DNA of 64,000 nucleotides, taken from assembly GCF_042666505.1 (NCBI RefSeq), contig NZ_JBHTDN010000008.1, forward strand, positions 1 to 64,000. Direction: 5' to 3'. Both the position numbers and the translations under genes were made by a program. This document shows positions 23,226 through 32,999 of this stretch, one piece after another (position 1 is the first letter of the stretch; each line of letters starts with the position of its first letter). The notes below the pieces were generated by a model. It saw only the letters and a list, made by a program, of their open reading frames with translations, was not told the origin of the DNA and ran no database searches. Origin of the DNA: Parapedobacter sp042666505. GTDB lineage: Bacteria; Bacteroidota; Bacteroidia; Sphingobacteriales; Sphingobacteriaceae.

Positions 23226-25934
23226 ATGTATCGTTGGCTAACCATATTGATCTTGTTTTTGTTTTCCCTCAAGGCAACGTACGCCCAGGAAGGTGCTATT
23301 GCAGGTGTTTTGGAAAAGCTGGGTAAGTATGCTGAAAATTATCCCCGAGAAAAAGTTTACTTGCACATGGATAAGCCTTATTATACCGTAGGGGACGATA
23401 TATGGTTTAAGGGGTACGTGACTATCGGTGCTTATAACTATCTTTCCGGCCTCAGTAAAATCCTGTATGTGGATCTCATTAACCCGGACGAGAAGATCGT
23501 TCAATCCATCCGGGTGCCATTGATTTCGGGGGTCACCATGGGCGATTTTCAGTTAGCGGATTCCTTGGCCGAAGGCAATTACCGTATACGCGCCTATACA
23601 AATTGGATGCGCAATTTTGACTCGGATGGATTCTTTGATCGGGTATTGCCCATCGGAAATGCGCGGACGGATTCGCTGCTTACCCACAGCTCCTTTTTCT
23701 ACGAGAATTCACCGGTACATACCGTCAACGCGGAAATCACTTTTACGGACGCCAAAGGGGGGCCTATGGCCGACATGGATGTTAACTACGAAGTCGTCAT
23801 GGAGGAGCGGAATATTGGACGGGGAAGGGAAAAAACCGATGAACAAGGACGTATCGGGTTCGATTTTGTCAATAAGCAACCGTTCAACCTGAAAACCGGA
23901 AAAATCAAACTTACGGTATTGACGCCCCAAGATCAAACGATCCGGAAAGTCATTCCGCTGAAAACCACATCACAGACCCCCAGCATTCAGTTTTTTCCGG
24001 AAAGTGGCCATCTCGTTGCCGGCAATCTCGCCAAGGTGGCCTTCAAGGCACTGCATCCGGATGGCCTGGGCATCGACGCAGTGGGTTATTTGGAAGATGA
24101 CAAGGGGGTGCGTATTGCCGAATTTGAGACAGCGCACGCAGGGATGGGCAATTTTAGTTTTATACCGCAAGCGGGAAGTACCTATACGGCCAAATTGACT
24201 TATGAAGATGGAGGCAAAGCAGAGCAGGTATTACCTGCGGTACAAGCTTCTGGGTATGCGTTGGCGGTAAACAACGAACTAGAAAAGCAGGTCTTTGTGC
24301 AGGCGTTCGCGTCGGATGATCTGGTAAAAGGGCAGCAACTCATGGTGTTGCTTCAGCGGCATGGAACCGTGTTTTATGCGTCCAAGGGAAAGCTTACGAA
24401 AAACGAACTGGTATTCTCGATTCCGCGCGAACACTTGCCGGCAGGCGTCGTGCAGGTAACGCTGCTTTCGCCCGAAATGAAGCCTCTGGCCGAGCGGGCG
24501 ATATTCAATATCAGTGAACAGTCGATGCTGCCGATATCTGTAAGTACTGATCAGCAGGTTTATGGGCCAAGACAGAAAGTAGCTGTACAGATTACCACAG
24601 GCCAGGAGGCCGACTCCAGCCGTATCGCTGTACTTTCTGCCGCGGTGGTCGATTTGGCTAAGGTGCCGATAGACTCCACAACGCGCGAAGGAAATATCTA
24701 CGCCTCACTGTTGTTGAGTTCCGACATCAAAGGATACATTGAAAACCCGGAATATTACTTTGAAAACCAAGACCTCTCCAAGCGTAGGCAGTTGGACAAC
24801 GTCATGCTCACCCAGGGATGGAGTCGTATCTCTTGGCAGGACCTGATGGTTGACAAAATCCCGGCGATTACCTATCCGCCGGAGCAAGATTTACGCATCA
24901 GCGGTTTGGTAACCAAGCGAGGAAGTAAAACCCCGGTTCCTAACGCGACCGTCACCATTCTTTCTACCAGTAATGTTACGGCTATCGTGGATACCGTTAC
25001 CGATGAGCAGGGACGATTCGCGTTCGACCGATTGCTTTTTTTCGACGACACCAAATTCGTTGTACAGGCCCGTGATGAACGTGGTCGGAAGCATGTGGAT
25101 ATTCACCTTGATGAATCGCCACGGCAACAGGTAACACGTAATCGAAATACCCCCGATGCGACGATCGATGTAAACCAGTCAATTAGTGCGTATCTCAAGA
25201 ATACCCAGGAGCAATTTCAGGAAATGGAAAAATACGGCCTCAAGGAAAAGAGCATTTTGTTACAAGAAGTTAAAGTAACCCGGGAGGCCTCAAAAAACAA
25301 GGTTAAGCATTCCAGCAACCTCAATGGCCCCGGCAACGCCGACCAGGTGCTTACCGCGGAGGACCTGACCATGGGATGCTCGTCGTTGGCTATCTGTTTA
25401 CAGGGCAGATTGGTGGGGGTGATGTTCCGGAATGGGATACCCTATTCTACGCGCTCATTCGATCAACCCATGCAGGTTGTAATGGACGGTATGTTTATGG
25501 AAGGCGATGCGTTAGCGATGATCAACCCGTTCGATGTGGAAACCATCGAAGTGCTGCGCGGTATTGGGAATACTGCGATTTATGGATCAAGAGGTAGTGG
25601 AGGGGTAATCATTATTACCACCAAACGCGGTGACGGCGGCGGATACAACCGCGACCTGTACACGCCGGGTATTGTTACGCATAGCCCTCAAGGATACTAT
25701 GAAGTGCGTGAATTTTACGTCCCGGACTACGGGGCTCCGGTGGATTCACTGGCAAACATGCGAGATCTTCGTACCACTATCCACTGGTCTCCGAATGTCA
25801 TAACGGATGAGTCCGGCCAAACCTCTTTCGAGTTTTATACGGCCGACAATCCTGGTACCTATCGGATAGTCGTAGAAGGGCTGGATCTGAAGGGCCGGCC
25901 GGGGGGCAAGGTACATTATGTGACAGTTAAATAA
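23226..25934 (+). CDS. MG2-like and TonB-plug domain envelope protein
   Basis: 902 residues with a signal peptide (LTILILFLFSLKATYA, then QEG). It opens with the macroglobulin MG2-like block 'YPREKVYLHMDKPYYTVGDDIWFKGYV' (about residues 38-65) and continues with several Ig-like beta-sandwich units. A CarboxypepD-regulatory-like domain is at about residues 558-650 ('ISGLVTKRGSKTPVPNATVTI'). A TonB-dependent-receptor plug lies at about 690-800 ('VVMDGMFMEGDALAMINPFDVETIEVLRGIGNTAIYG', 'GGVIIITTKRG'). No 22-strand barrel follows; the end is again MG-like ('IHWSPNVITDESGQTSFEFYTAD'). Such proteins are common in Bacteroidota and of unknown function. It is 5 bp upstream of the isomerase gene, so co-transcribed. 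Confidence 0.85.
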   Translation: MYRWLTILILFLFSLKATYAQEGAIAGVLEKLGKYAENYPREKVYLHMDKPYYTVGDDIWFKGYVTIGAYNYLSGLSKILYVDLINPDEKIVQSIRVPLISGVTMGDFQLADSLAEGNYRIRAYTNWMRNFDSDGFFDRVLPIGNARTDSLLTHSSFFYENSPVHTVNAEITFTDAKGGPMADMDVNYEVVMEERNIGRGREKTDEQGRIGFDFVNKQPFNLKTGKIKLTVLTPQDQTIRKVIPLKTTSQTPSIQFFPESGHLVAGNLAKVAFKALHPDGLGIDAVGYLEDDKGVRIAEFETAHAGMGNFSFIPQAGSTYTAKLTYEDGGKAEQVLPAVQASGYALAVNNELEKQVFVQAFASDDLVKGQQLMVLLQRHGTVFYASKGKLTKNELVFSIPREHLPAGVVQVTLLSPEMKPLAERAIFNISEQSMLPISVSTDQQVYGPRQKVAVQITTGQEADSSRIAVLSAAVVDLAKVPIDSTTREGNIYASLLLSSDIKGYIENPEYYFENQDLSKRRQLDNVMLTQGWSRISWQDLMVDKIPAITYPPEQDLRISGLVTKRGSKTPVPNATVTILSTSNVTAIVDTVTDEQGRFAFDRLLFFDDTKFVVQARDERGRKHVDIHLDESPRQQVTRNRNTPDATIDVNQSISAYLKNTQEQFQEMEKYGLKEKSILLQEVKVTREASKNKVKHSSNLNGPGNADQVLTAEDLTMGCSSLAICLQGRLVGVMFRNGIPYSTRSFDQPMQVVMDGMFMEGDALAMINPFDVETIEVLRGIGNTAIYGSRGSGGVIIITTKRGDGGGYNRDLYTPGIVTHSPQGYYEVREFYVPDYGAPVDSLANMRDLRTTIHWSPNVITDESGQTSFEFYTADNPGTYRIVVEGLDLKGRPGGKVHYVTVK

Positions 25935-25939
25935 GCACT

Positions 25940-26704
25940 ATGAATTTTGTTACAGTTACGGTTGATCAGCGGATTTCCCATATCTATTTGGATCGGGGCA
26001 AGTCAAACGCACTGGATCAACAAATGATCGAAGAACTCCGGCAAACGATTATTGAAGCAAGGGAGAACCCTGCTATAGAGGGAATCATTTTGCATGGCAA
26101 AGCAGATTTCTTCAGTGCGGGTCTTGATTTGGTAGCGTTATACGAATATAACGAGGACGAGGTCCGTCGGTTCTGGCATACGTTTCTCGATTTCGTCCGC
26201 ACGCTCGTATCTTTTGATAAGCCGGCGGTGGCCGCTATCAGTGGACACAGTCCAGCGGGGGGGTGTGTAGTGGCCATCTGTTGCGATTATCGGATCATGG
26301 CCCAAGGCGATTACATCATCGGTCTTAATGAGATACCAGTGGGTCTCATTGTGCCGGAAAGCATATTTCAATTATATGGCTTTTGGCTGGGGCAAGCCAG
26401 GGCATATCGCTATTTGCTGGAAGGAAAATTGCTTAATCCGCGCGACGCATTGGAGGTGGGGTTGGTGGATGAGGTAGTCGATATCAAGAGTATCCGTACC
26501 ACTGCCGAACGACAGATCGGTAAATACACACAATATGAGCAGAACGCGTGGCGGCAAAGCAAGCGTCATCTCCGGCGATCGTTGATCGCACAGTTTGAGG
26601 CCGACCAAACCGACGCAATTGAAGCGTTGCTTAAACGATGGTGGTCTCCGGCCACACGAACCATCCTGAAGGCAATTATCGACAACCTAAAAGGAGGAAA
26701 ATGA
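25940..26704 (+). CDS. 3,2-trans-enoyl-CoA isomerase-like (ECI1-like crotonase)
   Basis: 254 residues of the crotonase fold. The central block 'SGHSPAGGCVVAICCDYRIMAQGDYIIGLNEIPVGLIVP' (written in parts: 'SGHSPAGGCVVAICCDYRI', 'YIIGLNEIPVGLIVP') is much closer to mitochondrial enoyl-CoA isomerase 1 (PAGGC...CDYRI...IGLNE) than to hydratases. It has one catalytic Glu (in GLNE) and lacks the hydratase's first Glu, replaced in PAGGCV. It should move a 3-double bond to the 2-trans position in unsaturated acyl-CoA. Its stop overlaps the start of the dienoyl-CoA reductase-like gene, so the two are coupled and likely act together in breakdown of unsaturated fatty acids. Confidence 0.83.
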   Translation: MNFVTVTVDQRISHIYLDRGKSNALDQQMIEELRQTIIEARENPAIEGIILHGKADFFSAGLDLVALYEYNEDEVRRFWHTFLDFVRTLVSFDKPAVAAISGHSPAGGCVVAICCDYRIMAQGDYIIGLNEIPVGLIVPESIFQLYGFWLGQARAYRYLLEGKLLNPRDALEVGLVDEVVDIKSIRTTAERQIGKYTQYEQNAWRQSKRHLRRSLIAQFEADQTDAIEALLKRWWSPATRTILKAIIDNLKGGK

Positions 26705-27573
26705 TGGAGATACAGGGTGCTTTGCGCGACGGGGCCCTACAAGGTAAGACCATTGTCGTCACCGGCGGTGGCACGGGGCTGGGACGAGCCATGGCCACCT
26801 ATTTTCTGCGGTTAGGCGCACAGGTTGTCATTGCAAGCCGTAAGCAGGAGGTGTTGGAAAAAGCTGCGGAGGCCATGGCCGCCGAAACGGATGGGCAAGT
26901 GCTGCCAGTTACCTGTGACGTGCGCGATGTGGATGCCGTTGAGCGCCTGCTTGCAACTACGCTTAACCGATTTGACCGGGTGGATGCCCTCCTTAACAAT
27001 GCCGCTGGTAATTTCATTTCACCTACCGAGCGCCTCTCTGCCAATGCTTTTTCTACCATCATCGACATTGTGCTGAAGGGAACAGCCAATTGCACCCTTA
27101 CATTTGGTAAACATTGGATCGCACATGGCCAGTCGGCCAGTATACTTAACATCATTACCACATACGCCTTTACCGGATCCGCGTACGTGGTGCCCTCGGC
27201 AGCGGCCAAGGGTGGGGTGTTGGCCCTCACGCGGTCGTTGGCGGTCGAATGGGGCAAATACGCAATCCGGAGCAACGCGATTGCCCCAGGCCCTTTTCCC
27301 ACCCAGGGTGCGTGGGAACGATTGTTGCCGGGCGATCTGGCCCAGCAATTTGACTTCAAAACCCGGGTGCCGCTTAAACGTGTGGGAAACCATCAGGAGC
27401 TGGCTAATCTTGCTGCGTTCCTTTTGTCAGATTTTGCCGGTTACATCAACGGCGAGGTCATTACCATCGACGGAGGCGAGTGGCTTCAGGGCGCTGGCCA
27501 GTTCAGTGGTCTCGAAGCAATTCCCGCAAACTTGTGGGATAGTTTGGAGAAAATGACGAGGCAGGCGAAATGA
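26704..27573 (+). CDS. 2,4-dienoyl-CoA reductase-like SDR (DECR1 type)
   Basis: 289 residues from ATG 26704. A real Shine-Dalgarno AGGAGG (26692-26697) stands 6 nt before this ATG; ATG 26701 is an alternative at 3 nt. The Rossmann start is 'GKTIVVTGGGTGLGRAMA'. 'LNNAAGNFISPTERLS' follows. The active-site block 'TTYAFTGSAYVVPSAAAKGG' with 'SLAVEWGKYAIRSNAIAPGP' matches mitochondrial DECR1 and lacks the classical YxxxK. It should reduce 2,4-dienoyl-CoA with NADPH so that polyunsaturated acyl-CoAs can enter beta-oxidation. It overlaps the stop of the ECI1-like gene by one base. A peroxisomal-type (DECR2) or plain SDR role is less likely given the motif. Confidence 0.87.
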   Translation: MEIQGALRDGALQGKTIVVTGGGTGLGRAMATYFLRLGAQVVIASRKQEVLEKAAEAMAAETDGQVLPVTCDVRDVDAVERLLATTLNRFDRVDALLNNAAGNFISPTERLSANAFSTIIDIVLKGTANCTLTFGKHWIAHGQSASILNIITTYAFTGSAYVVPSAAAKGGVLALTRSLAVEWGKYAIRSNAIAPGPFPTQGAWERLLPGDLAQQFDFKTRVPLKRVGNHQELANLAAFLLSDFAGYINGEVITIDGGEWLQGAGQFSGLEAIPANLWDSLEKMTRQAK

Positions 27574-27578
27574 TACTT

Positions 27579-28022
27579 TTATTTTTTAAAGAAATTCAAG
27601 TAAATAGAAATCACGAATACAATCCCAAAGCTGACAGCAGTAAGGGTATCAATCCATCCGGAATTTGTGTCTAGGCCAGTTAATTTATCCACCTGATACT
27701 TGATGAACGAATTGGGCAGCCCCGTTTCACCTAATTGGGTTTTGACTTGCCATTGCCACTCGGTAAGCGGGCAGTAACCGATGCCATACCAAATGCCTAG
27801 TAAAAGCCATGAAGCCGCCGTGAGCAGGACGCAATACAAATGCCAGCGGCGGGTAGCACGCCAAATCCAACCTATCAAGTTAAATCCGATGATAAGGACA
27901 TGCAGTAGGGTGTATGTCATGTCAAGCCAATAGAGCCACATAGGCGAGATAAAAACGAAAGCCATGCCAAAACTCCAATTCGTTCCAAGATAACGACACG
28001 GTTGTCCCAAATTTTGGTGCAT
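27579..28022 (-). CDS. DUF2784-like small membrane protein
   Basis: 147 residues from ATG 28022 (a TTG lies one codon upstream). About four membrane segments: 'FGMAFVFISPMWLYW', 'LLHVLIIGFNLIGWIW', 'LYCVLLTAASWLLLGIWYGIG' and 'LTAVSFGIVFVISIYLNFF'. The motif 'RRWHLYC...GYCPLTEWQWQVK' matches the conserved CPLTxWE-like block of DUF2784. The function is unknown. It converges on the dienoyl-CoA reductase gene with only 5 bp between the stops. Confidence 0.6.
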   Translation of the reverse strand: MHQNLGQPCRYLGTNWSFGMAFVFISPMWLYWLDMTYTLLHVLIIGFNLIGWIWRATRRWHLYCVLLTAASWLLLGIWYGIGYCPLTEWQWQVKTQLGETGLPNSFIKYQVDKLTGLDTNSGWIDTLTAVSFGIVFVISIYLNFFKK

Positions 28023-28378
28023 CAATTATGAAATCAAATCGCGGAGGGATCAATTTTCCGTTTGCCGACTACATCAATACCTCTCATCGCTTATAGTGTA
28101 TTCGATACACTATCGTCTGTTTATTGAGTAGTTATGGCTTGCCAATAAAATGTTGTAAATTAAAGAATTATAATTTTTCTGTTAATAAAATGAGAAATCC
28201 ATTTCGGAATGATGTAGGGATGTGTTAGCTGATTTCTTGGTAGGTCAGGCCATACATCACATTTTTGCAAAACATAAAAACTCGTCGAGGGTTTTCAATG
28301 TAGCCAATTAAGCCAGTGTTTTGCTGGCAAAGGGGGTAACACACATTAATTAGATAACCAATTAAATTGAGTAGCAAC
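28023..28378. other. Intergenic region upstream of PUL1
   Basis: About 350 AT-rich bases between divergent genes. I see one candidate promoter (28237-28267) and a small CCAG...CTGG hairpin near 28315. An imperfect inverted repeat lies near 28095 (ATACACTA/GTATCGAATACACTATC). No regulator gene or convincing small ORF is present. Confidence 0.6.
28237..28267 (+). promoter_or_regulatory. Candidate PUL1 promoter
   Basis: TTG at 28237-28239, a 20-nt spacer, then CATTTTTG at 28260-28267, one mismatch from TAnnTTTG. It leaves a leader of about 105 nt before SusC. Weak. Confidence 0.3.
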
Positions 28379-31300
28379 ATGAGGAATTTATTTACATGCT
28401 TATTGGCACTGTTTACATTGTCCTTTACGGCGTATGGGCAGCAGAGTCGGGTAAGCGGGAAGGTAACCGATGCGCTGACATCCAGCGGGATTCCTGGGGT
28501 GACCGTAATGGTGAGAGGTTCTACTACGGCCACCCAAACGGATGCGGCGGGCAATTATACGATTGAAGCAGCTAATTCGGATACGTTGGTTTTCCGGTCC
28601 CTGGGGTTTGCCATGCAGGAGATTCCGATTGCGGGCCGGACTACCATAGACGTAGTACTGGAAGACGAGGGCACCGAATTGGAGGAAGTGGTGGTGGTGG
28701 GTTACGGTACACAACGCCAACGGGATCTGACTACCGCGGTAACTACCGTGCGGGCAGATGATATTGCGAAGACGCCCACCGCTACAGCCATGCAGTCCTT
28801 GCAGGGACGGGTGGCCGGCGTGCAGATCGTGAGTGATGGTGCCCCCGGAGCATCACCTACCGTCCGACTGCGGGGTATCGGCTCCTTCGAAGGGAATGCC
28901 GCACCGCTGTATGTCGTCGATGGAATGTTTTTCGATAACATCGATTTCTTGAACCCCAATGACATTGAGACCATCTCCGTGTTGAAGGATGCTTCAGCAT
29001 CGGCGATTTATGGAGTTCGTGCCGGTAACGGTGTCGTGCTGATTGAAACCAAATCGGGCGCTTACAATAAGCCTGGTGAGATCGTGTATGACGCCTATTA
29101 CGGTATTCAGAATCCGCAGAACGTGTTGAAGATGGCGAATGCCCAACAGTTCGTACGGTACATCAACGAAACTGGAAGCGCTGCGGATATTGCCTTGATA
29201 CAAAATGCTATACAACGGTATGGTAGGAGTCGTATAGACCCGAATATACCGGACGTTAATACCGACTGGTATAACGAAATCATGAGCCCCGCTCCGATCC
29301 AGAATCACAACCTTTCGTTTAATGGCGGGGGTGAGAATACGCGCTATTCCATTGGCGGCAGCTATTTTAACCAGGAAGGGCTCCTTGATTTGCAACGCAA
29401 TAATTACCGGCGGTTGAACTTTCGCGTAAAAGTGGATAGCAAGGTAAAAGATTGGTTAAACGTTGGGGGTAATTTCAACGTGAGTACAGCCCGGCAGTAT
29501 AATGGCGAAAATACGGCCTGGTTCCGGTCGTATTTTGCGGTACCGATCTTGCCGGTATATGACGATGGGAATGCTAATGCTACACCGGTGAAATATGCCA
29601 ATGCGCAACAGATCGGTTATCGGGGCAGCCAGAATCCGTTTTATCCGCTGGAATACATTGATAACCGAAATCACGTGGCTAAGTTGCTGGGCAACTTTCA
29701 TGCGGAGATCAATGTGTGGGAAAACAAGATCAAACTCCGCACGCAGTATAATTATGGGTTGAGCTTTGTAAACACCAGACGCGTAGACTTCGAATACCAC
29801 GACGGGGTGACGCAGCATCAGTCGGCGATCCGTAGGCAAAACACGGCGGATTACGATCAGGTATGGGATAATTTCCTAACGTACGACGACAACTTTGGTA
29901 AACATAACCTGAATGTGGTGCTGGGACAGTCTTATCGTAGCGAATATAGCGAGTTGTTATTTGCTCGCGGTACGGCGATCAGTCCAGCACCCTCGCGTGC
30001 GGCAGAGCAGTATTGGTATCTACAAAACGCAACTGATTTTGACCTGAATCAGATTGGCGATGCCGACGGCGGCACCCTAAACGCGAACCTGCAGTTTTTG
30101 TCTTTTTTCGGCCGGGCAGCATACAACTACGATGACCGCTACCTATTGTACGGCACATTCCGCCGTGATGGCAACAACAAGTTTCAGAAAACTTGGGGTA
30201 ATTTCGCTACCATCGGGGCCGGATGGGTCTTGTCTGAAGAGGATTTCTTTGATGTGGAAGGGATCGATTTCCTGAAGTTCAGGGCATCATGGGGGCAGTT
30301 GGGTAATGACGCTATCAGCCCATCCGTAGGATTGCCTACCGTACAGGAAAACAATGGTGCAATTGACGGGACCCGGGTAATCGGTAGGCGACTGAATCCG
30401 ACATTTGACTTAATCACCCAGTGGGAGACGACGGTTGAGAAGAACTTCGGTTTGGATGCCCAGTTCCTGAACAATCGGCTGTCGTTGGAAGCCGATTATT
30501 TTATCCGGGACACGCGCAACCTCGCGGTGACCATTGTGCCGCCGGTATTTGCATCCGCTGAGCGCCGAAGTGTGGGAGAAATCCGGAACCAAGGCCTGGA
30601 GCTGAACCTCAATTGGCGCGATAACCTATCAGAGGATTTCTCGTATAATATCGGCGGGAATATCGCAACATTGAAAAACAGAGTGCTGGGCCTCGGTGGT
30701 GCCGATGCCTTGAATGCAGGCTCGGCTGAGTTCCGGCAGCGCTCCATCATTGGCCAGCCTTACCAGGCGTTTTATGGTTATGAGGTAACCGGTGTATTTG
30801 ACAATGCGCAACAAATTGAAAACACCTATAATGCGGATTTCATTTCGCAGCGAGGCTTGGTTCCCGGGGACTTGATTTTTAAGGATCAGAATGGCGATGG
30901 TATCATCGACGACCGGGACCGCGTTGTATTAGGTTCATACCTGCCCGACTTCACCTGGGGTGGCAACCTAGGTTTCCGGTACAAAAAGCTCGAGTTTGCC
31001 GCATTGCTGCAAGGCCAACTGGGATATCACATCCTGAACCGCAAACGGGGTGAAATGATTTTCACCAATGACACGAACATTGACGCCGACCTGGCTACCA
31101 ACCTATGGACGGAAGAACGGGGCTCGTCGAAGAATTATCCGTCGGCCTCCGGCTTGCGGAGACCGTGGAATCAAGTGATGAGCACCTACTTTGTGGAAGA
31201 GGGCTCTTACTTCCGGCTGCAAAACGTACGCTTGTCTTACTCGTTTTTGGGTAAGGAAATCAACGGCGTGACCTGGCCAGAAACCCGGGTTACGCTCACC

Positions 31301-31423
31301 GCAGAGCGACCCCTCACGGTGTTTAAATACAACGGCTTTAACCCCGAAGTGGCCAACGGCGTGGATCGGGAGGTGTATCCCATACCCGCTATCTATACCT
31401 TGGGCGTAACCATTAAACTGTAA
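28379..31423 (+). CDS. SusC/RagA-family TonB-dependent transporter
   Basis: 1014 residues from ATG 28379 (MRNLFTC..., signal peptide ending near TAYGQ). The N-terminal CarboxypepD-like domain is at about residues 24-100 ('VSGKVTDALTSSGIPGVTV'), followed by the TonB box region 'ELEEVVVVGYGTQRQRDL'. The plug is at about 115-225 ('QSLQGRVAGVQIVSDGAPGAS', 'VRLRGIGSF', 'PLYVVDGMFFDNIDFLNPNDIETISVLKDASASAIYG'). A SusC barrel follows to the C-terminus. It imports oligosaccharides across the outer membrane together with the SusD protein encoded 19 bp downstream. First gene of PUL1. Confidence 0.96.
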   Translation: MRNLFTCLLALFTLSFTAYGQQSRVSGKVTDALTSSGIPGVTVMVRGSTTATQTDAAGNYTIEAANSDTLVFRSLGFAMQEIPIAGRTTIDVVLEDEGTELEEVVVVGYGTQRQRDLTTAVTTVRADDIAKTPTATAMQSLQGRVAGVQIVSDGAPGASPTVRLRGIGSFEGNAAPLYVVDGMFFDNIDFLNPNDIETISVLKDASASAIYGVRAGNGVVLIETKSGAYNKPGEIVYDAYYGIQNPQNVLKMANAQQFVRYINETGSAADIALIQNAIQRYGRSRIDPNIPDVNTDWYNEIMSPAPIQNHNLSFNGGGENTRYSIGGSYFNQEGLLDLQRNNYRRLNFRVKVDSKVKDWLNVGGNFNVSTARQYNGENTAWFRSYFAVPILPVYDDGNANATPVKYANAQQIGYRGSQNPFYPLEYIDNRNHVAKLLGNFHAEINVWENKIKLRTQYNYGLSFVNTRRVDFEYHDGVTQHQSAIRRQNTADYDQVWDNFLTYDDNFGKHNLNVVLGQSYRSEYSELLFARGTAISPAPSRAAEQYWYLQNATDFDLNQIGDADGGTLNANLQFLSFFGRAAYNYDDRYLLYGTFRRDGNNKFQKTWGNFATIGAGWVLSEEDFFDVEGIDFLKFRASWGQLGNDAISPSVGLPTVQENNGAIDGTRVIGRRLNPTFDLITQWETTVEKNFGLDAQFLNNRLSLEADYFIRDTRNLAVTIVPPVFASAERRSVGEIRNQGLELNLNWRDNLSEDFSYNIGGNIATLKNRVLGLGGADALNAGSAEFRQRSIIGQPYQAFYGYEVTGVFDNAQQIENTYNADFISQRGLVPGDLIFKDQNGDGIIDDRDRVVLGSYLPDFTWGGNLGFRYKKLEFAALLQGQLGYHILNRKRGEMIFTNDTNIDADLATNLWTEERGSSKNYPSASGLRRPWNQVMSTYFVEEGSYFRLQNVRLSYSFLGKEINGVTWPETRVTLTAERPLTVFKYNGFNPEVANGVDREVYPIPAIYTLGVTIKL

Positions 31424-31442
31424 AGCATTAAGGAAAGACATT

Positions 31443-32975
31443 ATGAAAGCGATACGAAATATCCAATACGGGGCGATGGTTTTCTTTGGACTATTGCTCG
31501 GTTCATCGTGCAGTGGTTTGTTGGATGAACCGCTCGAAAATCAGCAGATCGTTGAAGGAACGGATTATACCCAAACCCAAAACATGGTGTTGATGCTGTA
31601 TGGCGCGTATAACCAATTATATGATTTTGGCTGGGAGGTTTACCCAACCCTCAGTGTGCGGGGTGATGACATCGACATCGGCGGACGCGGCGATCAACCG
31701 TTATTTGCGCAGGCAGATAGTTTTCGGTACGACCGCAATTTCTGGGCGATGAACAACTCATGGACCAGCCTTTACAGCGACCTGATTTATTGGCAGGGGG
31801 CTATTGAGGAAATCCAGAAATACCAAGAGGCGGGCGCTAATCCGACGACGGCGCAGCAATACATTGCAGAGATTAAAGTAATGCAAGGGTTTGAGTATCT
31901 TCAGTTGGCGCGCTTATGGGGTCGCATCCTGATCATCCCCAGTTCCCAACCACGGGACCTGTTCAATGTAGAATTGTCCAGTTTCGAAGAGGTCATGCAG
32001 CATATCTCCACGTTAATGGACGAGGCGATTCCGCTGCTGCCCGACATGCGGCCCAACCAGCGTTCGGACGTGCGCGGCGGCGTAACCCGCTATACGGCGC
32101 TTGCCGTAAAGGCGCTCGCCAACCTCGAAATGAAGAATTATCCGGCAGTGGCCGATGCCACGGGTCAGATTATCAATAGTGGTCTGTTTATCCTGGAGCC
32201 GGATTTTTACCACCTGTTTAAGCTTCGCGGTAAGCTTAATGACGAAAACCTGTTGGAATTCCAATACTCGGACTATGGTACGGCTACGGGTACATCCAAT
32301 AAGTATTTGTGGGATTTCTTCGGCCCAACCAGCTGGACGCCGGCTCGCGGCGGTGCCAGTGGAGGCTGGGGCTTCTGGGAACCCAGTATGAAGTATATCC
32401 AGTTTATGCTCGGCCGCAATGAACGCGAACGTCTGGAAACGACGGTGATATTCACGCCCGCCGGCATATCGGATTTACGTAATGCATATCCCAATGCACC
32501 GGAATGGATATCCAATACCACTGCGGATGGCGACGTCTTCAACAACAGCGTCCGGACCAAGTTCTACAGCGGCAAGCACTATTGGCCTTCGACGATGCTT
32601 ACCGAGGGGCGTACGGCGTATGGCGAAAACAAAAACTTTACCGTTATCCGGTATGCTGAAGTATTGTTGATGCATGCCGAGGCATTAACCAGCGGTGCCA
32701 CAAGTTCAGTGATGACCGCGGATGCGGCGGTAAATGCAGTACGCAGCCGTGCAGGCCTCGGTCCGTTGGCCGGTGTTACACTCGATCAGGTATTGGATGA
32801 AAAATTGGCGGAGTTTGCCGGCGAATGGGGCATTCGGTTTTACGACGTAGTACGCCATGACCGCACGGCCGAATTGTCTTACGGCGGGCGTACGTATGAT
32901 GCGGCAACCGATCGGTTCTATCCTTATCCGTTGGAACAGCAAGACCTGCTGCCACAGTTGAGAGATGCAAATTAA
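31443..32975 (+). CDS. SusD/RagB-family glycan-binding lipoprotein
   Basis: 510 residues. Lipoprotein signal 'VFFGLLLGSSCSGLLDEPL' gives a lipidated Cys near residue 23, and 'LLDEPLENQ' is the typical SusD opening. TPR-rich SusD blocks: 'LYGAYNQLYDFGWEVYPTL', 'EIKVMQGFEYLQLARLWG', 'GGVTRYTALAVKALANLEM'. The C-terminal 'FTVIRYAEVLLMHAEAL', 'AVNAVRSRAGL', 'VLDEKLAEFAGEWGIRFYDVVRHDR' and 'FYPYPLEQQDLLPQLRDAN' match the family end. It forms the lid of the SusC transporter and captures glycan at the surface. It may be slightly short at the C-terminus but has no frameshift. Confidence 0.95.
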   Translation: MKAIRNIQYGAMVFFGLLLGSSCSGLLDEPLENQQIVEGTDYTQTQNMVLMLYGAYNQLYDFGWEVYPTLSVRGDDIDIGGRGDQPLFAQADSFRYDRNFWAMNNSWTSLYSDLIYWQGAIEEIQKYQEAGANPTTAQQYIAEIKVMQGFEYLQLARLWGRILIIPSSQPRDLFNVELSSFEEVMQHISTLMDEAIPLLPDMRPNQRSDVRGGVTRYTALAVKALANLEMKNYPAVADATGQIINSGLFILEPDFYHLFKLRGKLNDENLLEFQYSDYGTATGTSNKYLWDFFGPTSWTPARGGASGGWGFWEPSMKYIQFMLGRNERERLETTVIFTPAGISDLRNAYPNAPEWISNTTADGDVFNNSVRTKFYSGKHYWPSTMLTEGRTAYGENKNFTVIRYAEVLLMHAEALTSGATSSVMTADAAVNAVRSRAGLGPLAGVTLDQVLDEKLAEFAGEWGIRFYDVVRHDRTAELSYGGRTYDAATDRFYPYPLEQQDLLPQLRDAN

Positions 32976-32999
32976 CAAACCGACTATAGATCACAGAAC

